From Saussurea involucrata (taxonomy: Eukaryota > Streptophyta > Magnoliopsida > Asterales > Asteraceae): DNA of 64,000 bases. Positions 13,601-23,809 of the stretch are shown piece after piece. The notes under the pieces are model-generated. The model saw nothing but the letters and a program-made list of their open reading frames with translations. It had not been told where the DNA came from and did no database searches. The position numbers were made by a program, and so were the translations under genes. Position 1 is the stretch's first letter. Every line of letters starts with the position of its first letter. Where the stretch lies: contig CM066315.1 of the NCBI GenBank assembly GCA_033807775.1, forward strand, positions 7,630,501-7,694,500, read 5' to 3'.

Positions 13601-15841
13601 GTGCCGAGTGGTTGCTATCAAAAATATACATATAGATAAATATTTAGGGTAAACTTCACTTTTGGTTCCTAATGTTTGTCAATTTCAACATATACCGTCC
13701 CTGAACTTAAAAAACTTGGATTTGGTCCCTCATGTTTGTCATTTTATAACGGTTTTAGTCCCTCATGCTAATGGCTGTTGACTTTTTTCGTTAAGTCTTT
13801 AGTCATTTTAAACATTTTTGTGTTAAGTCGAACACCACCTGGTTAAATGAGGGGTGGTATTTTAGTCATCAGAAAAATGTTTAAAATGACTAAAATACCT
13901 CTTATTCAATTGGACTTAACCAAAAAAAATAACGGCCGTTAGAAGGAGGGACCAAAAGCGATATGAAATAACAAACATGAGGGACCAAATCCGAGTTTTC
14001 AAAGTTTAGGGATGATATCTGTTGAAATTGACAAACATTAGGGACCAATAATGAAGTTTACTCTAAATATTATAAGAATTCATTTACGATGCTCATTTTT
14101 GTTCCAATTTTGATTAATAACTGCACCTTTTTAGTTAGATATGACGATTTAAGTTTCGCTTTTCCTCAGAGACATTGAAGATTTATGGTTTGGCTCTTGG
14201 AAACAGTTGCTTTTGGGGGGATGGTTAGACAACAAACACCTTGATTCTCTACAAAAGAAACTAATGAAAAATTTGAAATCCAAGTGTAAAGTTGATGCCC
14301 ATGAGAGTATTATCAAATTAGTACTCGGAAGTGCTCGATATGCTTCTCAACGAGTAGAATGCTTATCACAGCTAATTTTGAACAAGGGATGCTGTGTTGG
14401 TGGAATTGGATGTAGCAATGGCGAAAGTCCAGGGGAATGCTCTAGAAAGAAAGACAGTATTGACAACTTATCCTTGTCAGTTTCCGAACTGATATCGAAT
14501 GCAATCCACGAAATTAAAGAGGAAGATTTTGCAGATAGAGAACCTGTTATTTTGGTGCCGGATTTTGATATCCAGGTAGTCTTTTTTATCACCCGTTAAA
14601 TGAACTTGTTGCTGAAAATTACTCTTTGGATGTTGTTTGGTAGCATTTTAAGTTTCTATCCAGCTGGATCAAATTTGTTTATATGGTTTTCTTGTTTTCA
14701 ACTCCATTTTTTCAGTATTATGAGCATGCTTTTTGTGTTGATGGGTCTGCAGATGCTACCATGGGAAAACCTGCCCGTATTGAGAAACCAGGAAGTCTAC
14801 CGTATGCCTTCCGTTTCCAGCATTCATTTCACATATAATAGATGCTGCCATTATCAGGAAAAGGCTGGACTGGATTCAGCAATCTTCCCTATGATCGATC
14901 CGCTCGATGCATATTATTTGCTGAATCCAGGTGGCGACCTCAAAAGAACGGAAGCAGAATTTAAGGATTGGTTTAAAGATCTAAATTTGCAGGCAAGTGT
15001 TTTCATTTTTTTTGCTTCCACAGTCCACTACTCCACTATAATAACTATTAGGAAAACAACTTATATCATTCTCTAGTGTGACTTGAGCATATTTAAATTT
15101 TATTCTTTTATTATTTGTTTATTTTTAAATTTTATGCAGGGGACGACCGGGACCTCACCTACCGTGGATGAACTAAGTGTGGCCTTAAAAAGCCATGACC
15201 TTTTCATGTATCTTGGCCATGGAAGTGGTATGCCTGCTTTAAATTATGCATCTTTACATGATTATTATAACAAATATATTTTTCTGTAGTTTTGACACAA
15301 TTTTCTTTTGTATGGTAATTTAGGGCTACAATATATTTCCAAGAACGAGATCCAGAAACTTGATAGGTGTGCGGCTACTCTTTTAATGGGCTGCGATAGC
15401 GGGTCTTTATCTTTAAAGGGATGCTACTGCCCAAATGGTGCTCCGTTGTGTTATCTCCTTGCAGGTTCGCCTGTGATAGTTGCCATCTTATGGTCAGTAA
15501 CAGATAAAGATATTGACCGGTTTGCTAAGGCAATGCTTGTTGCATGTATACAAACACGGTTAAATACCTCGGTGGATTGCGCACAATGTGCTGAAATTTC
15601 GAAGGAATTGGAAAAAAAGACCATAGATGGCGATAAAAGAAAGGGGAAGAAAAAAACATTGAAAAAGACATCCGTTGAAGATTGTAGAGTTAGTAGTGGT
15701 ACACTTGGTTGTAAACATAGACCGAAAATTGGGTCATTCATGGGACAAGCTCGAAAAGCTTGTGACTTCCCATTTATGACTGGAGCTGCAGTGGTATGCT
15801 ATGGTATTCCTACAGGTATTAGAAATAAAGATTTAGAGTAA
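56..15841 (+). CDS. ESP: Separase (ESP), 3' part of gene, 24 exons; possibly decaying
   Basis: Separase is the CD-clan cysteine protease (peptidase C50) that cleaves the cohesin kleisin at anaphase. Exons read: 56-258, 347-466, 1470-1604, 1702-2080, 2170-2269, 3261-3386, 5213-5506, 5586-5702, 6122-6343, 6482-6592, 7316-7447, 7544-7909, 8266-8355, 9783-10046, 10139-10262, 10865-11565, 12261-12348, 12506-12691, 12821-13091, 13327-13549, 14170-14575, 14753-14992, 15140-15227, 15324-15841 (stop TAA). This is about 1,830 codons; the 5' end lies outside the window. Diagnostic stretches include [49 protein letters not shown] and LMGCDSGSL. Most junctions are in phase. Exceptions: 2080/2170 is out of phase at the best donor; a one-base shift falls near 11,452; and between 11,565 and 12,261 about 80 residues expected from Arabidopsis ESP are absent and the phases disagree. 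It may be a pseudogene, or the sequence may carry errors. Family identity is certain; functionality is not. Confidence 0.9.
2300..3154 (+). mobile_element. Deleted Ty1/Copia element with both LTRs, inside a separase intron
   Basis: Two 136-bp direct repeats (2300-2435 and 3019-3154) begin TGTTAATTG and end TTTTACA. They differ at only two positions that I can see. A 5-bp target duplication ATAAA flanks the element (2295-2299, 3155-3159). A primer-binding site TGGTATCAGAGC starts at 2436 and a purine-rich tract precedes the 3' LTR. The 583-bp interior holds a stretch rich in CCGGAA-type repeats, then an ORF fragment (about 2745-3011) matching the end of copia RNase H ([30 protein letters not shown]). 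Everything between was deleted, so it cannot move on its own. The LTR similarity suggests recent insertion. Confidence 0.93.
3965..4907. mobile_element. PIF/Harbinger-type non-autonomous element in separase intron
   Basis: It starts GAGGCTGTTTGGTT and ends AACCGAACAGCACC, an imperfect terminal inverted repeat, with TTA on both sides (3962-3964, 4908-4910) as expected for the PIF/Harbinger superfamily. The interior is AT-rich with a C-rich patch near 4190-4400 and direct AT-rich repeats near 4,550-4,680. No transposase is visible. The stretch 3,610-3,720 just upstream looks like half of a Stowaway-type MITE (TACTCCCGTCCC start). Confidence 0.75.
5762..5966. repeat. Foldback (hairpin) repeat in separase intron
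   Basis: Two arms of about 50 bases (AAACCTCAAAAAACTGGAAA.. and ..ATTTTTTTGAGGTTT) pair with each other and include the inner match GGAACACC / GGTGTTCC and CATCCGG / CCGGATG. The centre also has inverted TGCACTTGTGCA-like words. It is probably a small MITE. No clear target duplication was seen. Confidence 0.65.
7920..8205. repeat. Dispersed repeat family, copy 1
   Basis: Arms GTGAGAAGTTGAGGTTAACG and CGCTAACCTCAACTTCTCAC are inverted relative to each other. The core contains GAATTGCGGCTTAGAAGGGA and GGTGCATCTC. Near-identical copies lie at 35,096-35,312 and, in part, at 18,365-18,475. It sits inside a separase intron and is an AT-poor MITE-like element of unassigned superfamily. Confidence 0.7.
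8609..9613. mobile_element. PIF-type element with CCA-triplet core, in separase intron
   Basis: It begins GGCTGCGTTTGGTAT and ends ACCAAACGCTACC, with TGA on both sides (8606-8608, 9614-9616). GGGACAGGAC-type words near both ends are inverted. The interior 8,900-9,430 is a degenerate CCA/CCG/ATC triplet-rich stretch that gives long open frames of Thr/Pro/Ser/His; I regard those as non-coding. Confidence 0.75.
10580..10626. repeat. (TA)n microsatellite in separase intron
   Basis: An uninterrupted TA run of about 45 bases. Similar TA runs occur at 5740-5762, 7510-7533, 34176-34226 and 62754-62776. Confidence 0.9.
13646..14063. mobile_element. MULE-like foldback element in separase intron
   Basis: The ends (GGGTAAACTTC.. 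and ..GAAGTTTACTC) and the following TTTTGGTTCCTAATG / CATTAGGGACCAATAA words pair over most of the arms. The 9-bp flanks TAAATATTT / TAAATATTA differ at one base, as in an aged Mutator-like duplication. The family is related to the foldback cluster at 59.9-63.9 kb. Confidence 0.7.
14753..15841 (+). other. ESP: Peptidase C50 catalytic exons of separase
   Basis: The last three exons encode the protease core. The catalytic His codon is at 15218-15220 in the motif YLGHGSG. The catalytic Cys codon is at 15392-15394 in MGCDSGSL; many plant and animal separases have Ser or Arg where this copy has Asp after the Cys. Downstream blocks ([46 protein letters not shown]) match the plant C-terminus, and the protein ends close to the Arabidopsis end but lacks its last few residues. 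The frame is open across all three exons. The intron at 14,993 begins with GC, not GT. Confidence 0.9.
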
Positions 15842-17091
15842 ATATAAACATTAGGTTGTTGATCAAATTTGTAAGCTTTTCAATTGATTGGCTTTTGTAT
15901 TCTTTGGTCAAGATGAGCAACAGAATGTAGACTTTTGAGATGTATAGATATAAATGAGTCAAATGAAATGAAAGAAGTATAAATTGTTGTTTCTAGTATT
16001 TATGTTTGGTGTATGCTTCCATTGTGATTGATTTTATATTGGATATTGTAAAGTAGGTTGTTTGTTGTTTTCTTATAGAATATACTTTTGAGATGAAATT
16101 AAATCATGTAATTGATATATATATAATCATCTAAGTTTAAGTATATGATTGATATTTTTGCTTCAAAAATGCAAGAAAGCATTGTTTTAGATGATGTATT
16201 TTATGCATTATTAATACAGGATTTTTGGTTTATGTCCTCCTGTTATATCATTTTTGTTTCGGTTAACAAACATCAGATGTAAGGATGAGCCGCCTAGCTT
16301 GACTAGGTTCAAACCCCTTTAAATTGTCTTTCATTTACGTAATAAATCGATATTTTTCTAATCTTTCACCATGAGCACCCGAAATCTTAGGATCGACCCG
16401 CCTTGATCAAGGGTTCTATTGAAAGGAACATATTATGTAAAAATACTAATATGCTTCATTCACTAAAATAGCACGGAAGGGCAAAATTGTAATTAAAAAT
16501 AACTTGATCCTTATTCGTAACAACTAATGAAATCCCGGGAAAAGTGGTACATGATCAAACAAATGAAAAGGGACGGTGAAAGTAATTTCATTCGGCTTGT
16601 GTTTTTCTACTTTTTTTGAAGAAACAAGTTTCATGAATTTTTCTTCATATATTTTGCTGAAATTGGTGCACTGAAACTGTTTCATGAATGTGATGAAATT
16701 ACCAACCTTCATTGCTTATTTGAAGCATGCATCAAGTATGGTGAAATTTGCACTAAAATTGTTTCATCTATTTGTTGAAAGTTCAAAAATAATTGGTTCA
16801 CTGAACTGTTTCATCTATTTGCTGAAACACACTCGGCAAAGGATGATTCTCTCATATCTGCCATTAATGAAGAAACCAATCAAAGTTTTAAGAAATTGTT
16901 AAGGAAGAAATTATGGAAGCTTTGTCTTCACTTTGGTTTTGGTTATCAAATTAAGGCAGTTGAGATCAACCATTTAATACTAACAAATAAATATATGCAA
17001 CATGGGCATATTTCAAACATAAATCTTGTTGGGAGACGGAAAGATTAAAACTTGAAAGATACAAGAATAAGAAGACGATAAGAAGATTGAA
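15842..17091. other. Separase 3' flank, no gene seen
   Basis: AT-rich sequence following the separase stop. I see no exon-like open frame with family similarity. It separates the end of separase (+) from the end of the L18 exon (-), so the two are convergent. Confidence 0.6.
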
Positions 17092-17241
17092 CTAGAATTG
17101 AAGACCACGTTCTCGAGCTGCATCAGCAAGCGCCTGAATACGTCCATGATAAGGATAGCCACCTCGATCAAAGGCCACAGTCGTTATCCCTTTCTCCATG
17201 CACGACTTTGCAATAGCTTCTCCTACTTTCTTAGCTACATC
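17092..17241 (-). pseudogene. Last exon of plastid-type ribosomal protein L18 (uL18c), isolated
   Basis: On the minus strand an acceptor (GTTAG at 17246-17242) opens 49 codons ending in TAG at 17094-17092. The peptide reads [18 protein letters not shown], then [20 protein letters not shown], and ends RERGLQF. That is the conserved C-terminus of bacterial/plastid uL18, which binds 5S rRNA in the large subunit. I found no upstream L18 exons in 17,242-19,000, and a transposon-like insert starts 94 bases upstream. It is either a relic exon or the last exon of a gene with a very long intron. The frame itself is intact. Confidence 0.75.
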
Positions 17242-17334
17242 CTAACACCAACAAACTCCAAGTTAACACCTACTTTTCATGAAATCCAGTCACTGCAGTC
17301 GTGCTATTAAAACACAAACCCATGCAGGGGCGGA

Positions 17335-18246
17335 ACACAAGCCTTATGACCAAGGGGGCCGAACCTAATTTTTATATAATGTATCCTATAAACGAGTATT
17401 ATTTGTTTCCAAGGCCCGCAAATTCGCCCATTGTGGAATTTAATTTAGAGGGATTTCTTTAAGCTTTGGTTGATTTTGAGAAAAAAATAAGTTTTTTTTT
17501 GTTGATTTTGAGATATTTTCAAGGTTTTTTGGTTGATTTTGAGATTTTTCAAGGTTTCTTGGTTGATTTTGACGAAAATTTCCAGTTTTTTTGGTACATT
17601 TCAAGAGATCTTTTGGGTTGATTTTTGAGGCATTATTTTTCGATTTTTTGCATATTGTATCTTGTTGATTGATATTAGATGCATCAAACAAGTAAGCTTC
17701 ATTGCACTTTAAACAATTTCAAATAAAGTTAAAACTTAAACCTAGCTAATCAAATAATTTCAAATAATGTTAAAAGTTAAACCTAGCTAATCAAACAATT
17801 TCAAACTCAAACAAGTAATGAGATTAAGAGCAATGACACTTTAAAATTAAAAACTTAAATAGAATAAAAGAAAACATGTGATTTAGGGGTTGTTGGAAGA
17901 AAACCTGATTTGGTTGTTGTTCTTTCTCTTCGTCTTCCATTGAATCTGCTGCTGCTACTCCCAACAGATTACAAATTCGGTTTCAGGATTTCATAAATTA
18001 GCAGCCTTTCACTGCACTGCTTGTTGCTTACTGCTTCTCAGCTTCTGCTCACGATGGAGATGGAATCGATTGTGGTCTGTGGACTAGGAGAGTCACCGAG
18101 AGGCAGACGAGTTCACGATGCTTTAACTGTTTAGTGGACTGGACTTGAAGAGTGGAGGGGCCCAAATAAAAGTTTTTATTTTTTATACTAAATTTTTTTA
18201 CTGCTGCTACTTGGAACTACAAAAAGCCCAGGGGCCATGGCCCCTG
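17335..18246 (-). mobile_element. hAT-like non-autonomous element
   Basis: The ends CAGGGGCGG and GCCCCTG are short inverted repeats of hAT type, though I found no matching 8-bp target duplication. On the minus strand it has a small ATG exon (17940-17905, MEDEEKEQQPNQ then a GT donor) and a low-complexity Asn/Gln/Lys-rich ORF at 17691-17440. These look like the start of a degenerate transposase-type gene. The superfamily call is tentative. Confidence 0.45.
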
Positions 18247-18250
18247 GTAG

Positions 18251-18999
18251 CCCTCAAACTAATATAAAAATACTTTTTACATGATTTTTTTCATCAAAAC
18301 TTATGATTTAAGATATTGTTTCACATATGTTGGTGTTCACCTTGTGAAAATATTACATGTGGTAATCAAATACCCTCCCATGAATTACGGCTTAAAAGGG
18401 AATTGATCCGGTGCATCTCATCCTAATGTTCGTCCATTTCTCATCCAACGGTTGATAACCACTTATCACCAGAAATCAACCCTAGTACCGATAACCAAAA
18501 GATGATGATGATATACATGTTTACCTCTCCATAAGCTTATTTTATATTCACTAGTTTTATTCTCTGCAAATTGATAAAAATGTAGCAAGAGCTAACTAGT
18601 ACTACATTTGTTAGCAGTAATGGTTCATTCACATTTTGGTCCACAATAAGAATCCCATTTTTACATAAAGGACACATAGTCTCTAGTTTACCAATCACGA
18701 TATCCAAGCAACTACTTTAAATTAGAATTGAGAAGATTAAAAAAACAGCGAAATTTTTCGATATAGGTGGAGGCCATCTTGAAACCCCATCTACACACAT
18801 AAGACGTTGCAATAACATTTCGCTCGCTCTTTGCAAATGACAAGGGCTTTTATACCCTTTCTCTTCTTTACAAATTTTCCCCCCAACTTTTCCATTTTAA
18901 TATTTTACATTTTTACCACAAGCTTTCTATAATCCTTCTTATTTGGTCTCGATTGTCACATTTGACTTCTAATACCATGTATCAACTAAGTTTATATAG
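18251..18999. other. Intergenic; partial dispersed repeat
   Basis: 18,365-18,475 is a truncated copy of the repeat at 7,920-8,205 (GAATTACGGCTTAAAAGGGA.. GGTGCATCTC). The rest shows no recognisable gene. Confidence 0.6.
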
Positions 19000-19964
19000 T
19001 TGGTACCATACTATCAACCAATTATATTGTTACCACTTCAATGGATGAGCCGACAATTGCTGGTTTGTGCTTATACAAAATTACTAGATTACCCCTTCCT
19101 TTTTAACCCTAGACATCATCGCATCCACATTCCTCCTATTTGGACGACGATTCTCTTCCATCGTTCTTCTCCATACGAACCTGCTTTCTGCTCGTTTCTC
19201 TCGCCACATTCCTCTTCAGGTATGCTTTCTCTTCGATTTCACTGCTGTTTTCGATTATTTTGATACAACTTTACCAACGCAAGCAAAATCGAAACCCCCT
19301 AGGGTTCGATCTTCGATTTCACTGCTTTGTTCGATCGATTTCACTGCTTATACCTTATAGCCTGAGCTTGAAAACACCACCAACTCGATCAATCAATCAC
19401 ACAGATTTCCCATTGTTTTAAAATTGATACATTGTCTGCCTTAATTGATACACACATTTCCATTGTGAAATTGATACACTATAACAATGAGTTTGTTATG
19501 CTAAAGTTTTTTTTAAAAACAGAGGGAAAAAAATCAAAATCTCAAAAAAATTGCATCTGACAACTATTCTATTTTAACAACTCTAGGATTAATAATCTTA
19601 TTAAAATATTCAATTTATTTAATTATATTATTAAAATATTAATACATGGAAAATTGGAAGAGGAAAAGTTTGCTTTTTTGGTAGTAATTAGTTTTGGTTG
19701 ACAACTTTCTATTTAGAGCATCATGAACAGAACAACTATGCTAAAATGGAAAAAAGTAGGATTTTAGTATTTTTGTTGCTCTAACAGCTATGTTATCATC
19801 TATGCTAAAATAGAATATAGATGAGAGAAATTGTAAAAATCTCTAAATTTAGAGAAATCTTTAAATAGATGGTTTCTTCCCAAAACTAATTATTACCCTT
19901 AAAAACAAATTTTGATTGTTGGTTTATTGATTGAAGGTTTTTGTGATGATGATGTCGTTTGCAG

Positions 19965-20736
19965 GTGTGGTGGTAGGAGGAGGATGGCAAGGCCTTGTTG
20001 CTTATATAAATTTGGGGTGTTACTATGGATTCGGGATTCCATTGGGAATTTTTCTCGGTTACACGTTCAAGTTGGGAGTGCAGGTAATACTTTACTGATC
20101 ACTAGACAATTTGATTTCTAGCGTAAATTCTGTTAAAAGATGTTGATGCCCCACATGCATCCGTTAGAATTTTGGATCATTACTCTTTTTCAGGGGCTGT
20201 TTTGGAGAGTAATATGATTGCATCTTATATCTTACTGGTTACAGGGATTGTGGGGAGGCATGATATGTGGGACTGCTCTCCATACAGTGCTCCTCCTGCT
20301 TGTCCTTTATAGAACTGACTGGACCAAAGAGGTCGGTTAATTGATCCTTCTACTACCTTACATATATATAGGTCTTGATTATATATAGAACTGACTGGAC
20401 CAAAGAGGTTGGTTAATTGATCCTTCTACTACCTTACATATATATACATATATATAGGTCTTGATTATATATAGAACTGACTGGACCAAAGAGGTTGGTT
20501 AATTGATCCTTCTACTACGTTACATATACATACATATATACATATACATACATATATACATATACATACATATATACATATATATACATATATATACATA
20601 TATAGGTCTTGATTATATATTTAAGTCTTTGTTGTTCCGTAATTTGACGTATCAATTTGGAAAATTACTGCAGTCAATAGAGCGACTGCAGATGTGGGGA
20701 GGACAAAAGGTGGTGGAGAAAGGGAATGATATATAA
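19965..20736 (+). pseudogene. 3' exons of a MATE (DETOXIFICATION) transporter; truncated
   Basis: MATE proteins are 12-helix cation/drug antiporters. Three exons read: 19965-20083 (VVVGGGWQGLVAYINLGCYY.. GIPLGIFLGYTFKLGVQ), 20245-20331 (GLWGGMICGTALHTVLLLLV.. YRTDWTKE) and 20674-20736 (SIERLQMWGGQKVVEKG, stop TAA). This matches only the last quarter of the family's roughly 480-500 residues. The 19.0-19.96 kb upstream has no transporter exons, so the N-terminal helices are missing. The exons present have open frames and matching phases. The second exon's 3' end and donor are repeated twice more downstream. I infer a relic. Confidence 0.8.
20310..20620. repeat. Triplicated exon-donor segment plus ACATAT satellite
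   Basis: The words TATAGAACTGACTGGACCAA, GGTTAATTGATCCTTCTACTAC and AGGTCTTGATTATATA recur three times with a period of about 78-90 bases, starting in the MATE exon. The third copy runs into a variable (ACATATAT)n tract at about 20,520-20,605. Confidence 0.85.
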
Positions 20737-21396
20737 AACATGCATGGGGTAAGGTAGTAATCGTAAATCGTAGATGTAGTTTAAATATTGTGATCAGTTT
20801 GTTTATTAGTTTCTAGTCGAATTATGTGTCAATAATTAATATGAGAGCAAGTACAGTTTGTAATGCATGTATTCTTGCCCAAAACAAATCAACCCTTTAA
20901 GGTAATGACTGGTTTTAGATGCAGCCATTATTTGGTATAAATAGATGTTTTATGTTTATATGGTTATTTTTCTATATGGTTGTAACAAATCGATATCTTC
21001 TCATCCCATTTATCTTGAATTATCTCTAATCCATTTATCAAGCAATTACCCTAACAATATTGGTTCTTATTCTACTACATCCACTTTCTAAACATCTTAA
21101 AGCTACCATCAACACAACTAACTCCAAAGCAAGAAAGGAGCTAGCTCGATGTTAAAAAGTTGTTAAATATAGCATCAGAAACTTGATTTTTGCATCACCT
21201 ATGACATTTTGAAGAGTAACGTAAACATGATCATGTACTTGAAGTGATAGTGCTAATCAAATTACTTTCAAATACTAAACCAGAAAAAATAGAACACTAA
21301 GCAGTATAAAAATGATCTTCCATATAAACCTCCAAGTAAGCTAGAACACACAAAAAAAACCATAAGAAACAGCACAAGATACCCAAAAAAACGTTA
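20737..21396. other. Intergenic, nothing recognised
   Basis: AT-rich sequence between the MATE relic and the end of the securin gene, which are convergent. No open frame with family similarity seen. Confidence 0.5.
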
Positions 21397-22659
21397 CTAT
21401 GACCTTAAGGTTAAGTCAGGAAGATCATTCATGCATGGCCATCTATCTGGACTTCCAAAAATTGGGGAACTTTGTCCACTGTATTGACGAGGTGGATCTT
21501 CTATTGTCGACTCCTCCATCCCATAGAGATCTTCATCCTGGATTTATACATAAAAATAAGTCTTCACTCTGAATAACACAAATTACTAAGGAAATTTGTG
21601 ATTCTGGAAATCATATCAGCAAGCTTACCATTCATTTTCTTGGTGAAATATGCACAGGTTGCCAATAAACATCTATGGTTGAATAATAGAAATGGTTAAG
21701 TTATTTACAATCAAAGGAGTAAAAGATAACAATTGAATAAAAAAGATCGAATATGTTACCTTCATCTAACCATAAAAGCTCACGCAAATTTATTGAATCC
21801 TTCTGTGATTCGATACATTTTTCGTGATCGTGAAGGAAGCCTTCCTGTGCAATAGAGTAGAGAAGGTTTTCATCTTCATCTTCATCTTCATCTTCAGCAA
21901 TGGCAATTGATTTCTTTTCCAGGCCCTTTTTCTTTAAACCCTGCTGCTTCACCGAATTCGTAAGGTCACCGGATGCTTTCCTGCCAGAAACTTGAGTTTT
22001 CTTGCCACTGATTTGAGCTTTCCCCACAACAGGAATCTGTGCCTTCTTGGAGACACCAAGATCTTCCCCAATTGGGATCACATTCTTTGAGTTTGATATA
22101 TCATTAAGTGCTTTTCTTCCTCTAAGACCCCCTTTGTTCCTTTGAACAGTAGCAATGGCAATTGATTTCTTTTCCAGGCCCTTTCTCTTTAAACCCTGCT
22201 GCTTCACCGAATTCGTAAGGTCACCGGATGCTTTCCTGCCAGAAACTTGAGTTTTCTTGCCACTGATTTGAGCTTTCCCCACAACAACAGGAATCTGTGC
22301 CTTCTTGGAGACACCAAGATCTTCCCCAATTGGGATCACATTCTTTGAGTTTGATATATCATTAAGTGCTTTTCTTCCTCTAAGACCCCCTTTGTTCCTT
22401 TGAACAGTAGACCCATTGGTCTTAACTCCTAAAAGAAACAATGGTGGTTATACAAGAAATCATATAAAAACAAAAAAAAGATTGTGCCCTTTGATCAAAG
22501 AAAATAGATGGATATGAACATACCATCCACGGAAAACACTGAGAAAACAAATATTTTCGATCAGGAAATTTAAAATCGAAGAGGGATAAGAGGTAAAATA
22601 CCATCGTAGTGAACACAAAAATTGTGTTCTTTGGTCAGACGTTTAGAATGCATAGCCAT
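21397..22659 (-). CDS. PATRONUS-like plant securin
   Basis: PATRONUS proteins are plant securins that inhibit separase until the APC/C degrades them. Minus-strand exons: 22659-22602 (MAMHSKRLTKEHNFCVHYD), 22428-21760, 21672-21629, 21537-21397 (stop TAG). Supporting motifs are a perfect destruction box RKALNDISN (residues 38-46), repeated at 124-132, and the family block EEGFLHDH..C-like AQEGFLHDHEKCIESQ (about 214-229). The usual N-terminal KEN/DEN box is not canonical; KEHN lies at about 10-13. An 86-residue unit (D-box, KKAQIPVV, GRKASGDLTN, GLEKK) is tandemly duplicated, and an acidic ED run (about 198-206) follows. With the strongest donors, exon 3 (21672-21629) contains an in-frame TGA after SPRK. 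A weaker donor (CCT|GTGCAT) would bypass it and join DEDLYGMEES in frame. A 15-base cryptic exon near 22,511 was not used. Confidence 0.8.
21885..22410 (-). repeat. 258-bp tandem duplication inside securin exon
   Basis: Two near-identical in-frame copies; they differ by one extra GTT codon (VVV versus VV) and one Arg/Lys change (GLKRKG versus GLKKKG). Each carries a complete D-box. Confidence 0.95.
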
Positions 22660-23809
22660 GTTTCGCAATTGGTTTGATTCCCTGAAGTCTGTACAATGCA
22701 AACAAGGCCAACAACAGAATTCAGACATTGATTCGAGAAATCCTGGCTTAAAATTTAGGGGCACTCCGATTCGTAACCAAAGATGAAGTAGAGGAAAAAA
22801 AACATCATATACAAAGACATAAGTCAATTTATCAAGGAAATCGTTTCTATTTTACCAGCAAAATCGCAAAATCATTTAGGGGGAAATCAGTAAAACAAGC
22901 TAGAAGATATGGATTCCATATGAAAACACGCAGAACAAATGCGACTTCAAATTACTTGACGAGCCTGAAAAATCTAGGTTTTCTTTTGGTTAAAATTTAT
23001 AAACACGCATCTGTGGTTTTATTTCTAGGTTAAGATGCCCTCGATATATAAATACAGTTTCCAATTCATCTACCGTAAAGATCCATTGATGTTTCAACAC
23101 TCTAACCGCGATAGACAAACAGACCGCAAAAAATGGAGATATTTAATCATCGAAAAAATAGAATCTAAAGCCAAAAAGGGGATTTAAACAAGCAATCGAT
23201 TTCTATAATTCAAATTGTAACATATTAACAGATAAAATGGAAGAAGACTAATCACAAACAACTTTACCGTGAATGATGGAGAGCGACGAATCTATATGAC
23301 CAGATGAATTAGGGTTTATTTGAAGGCGAATTACTCACAGACAAGTTTAGTGATCGAGTGTTGAAAGTTCTCTCGTATCTGAATTGGTGACCGGCCCTTC
23401 CAAAGGTCATTCTTTGTTAGAATGATGGAGATTATTTACAGCATCTCATTTTTACAATTTTTGTTGACATCTCATTTTCAACTCATGTATATAAAACTTC
23501 ACGATGGTAGTTCTTGTAAGAACCTCATTTTTGTGGGTCCCATTTATTTGTCAACATCAATAGATTTTATAAGTATATAAACAATATTAATTATTTAATT
23601 TAAATACCAATAGAAATGAAGAACTTGTCATTCACACAAACTTCACGGTAACAAGCCACTACACTTTTTGCTTATAAGAACTTTGCATTGCATTGGAGAT
23701 GCTCTTACAGTTTCACATTAATTTTTAACCCGTTATTAATTTCCCAAGAATTGTTAACCGCATCACTGTAACAAAAAAAACTAGGGATTTTTAACGGTAA
23801 TTTACATAA
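22660..23809. other. Securin 5' region and intergenic
   Basis: An acceptor-like AG just upstream of the securin start (near 22,690) suggests a 5'UTR intron, with the promoter further up, perhaps 23,280-23,420. 23,430-23,710 has a decayed foldback with GAGATG-type ends. No further gene seen. Confidence 0.4.

Noticed and set aside
22511..22525. A 15-base microexon between securin exons 1 and 2
   Set aside because: It has AG and GT borders, but skipping it gives the in-frame join HYD-G-VKTNG that fits the family better.
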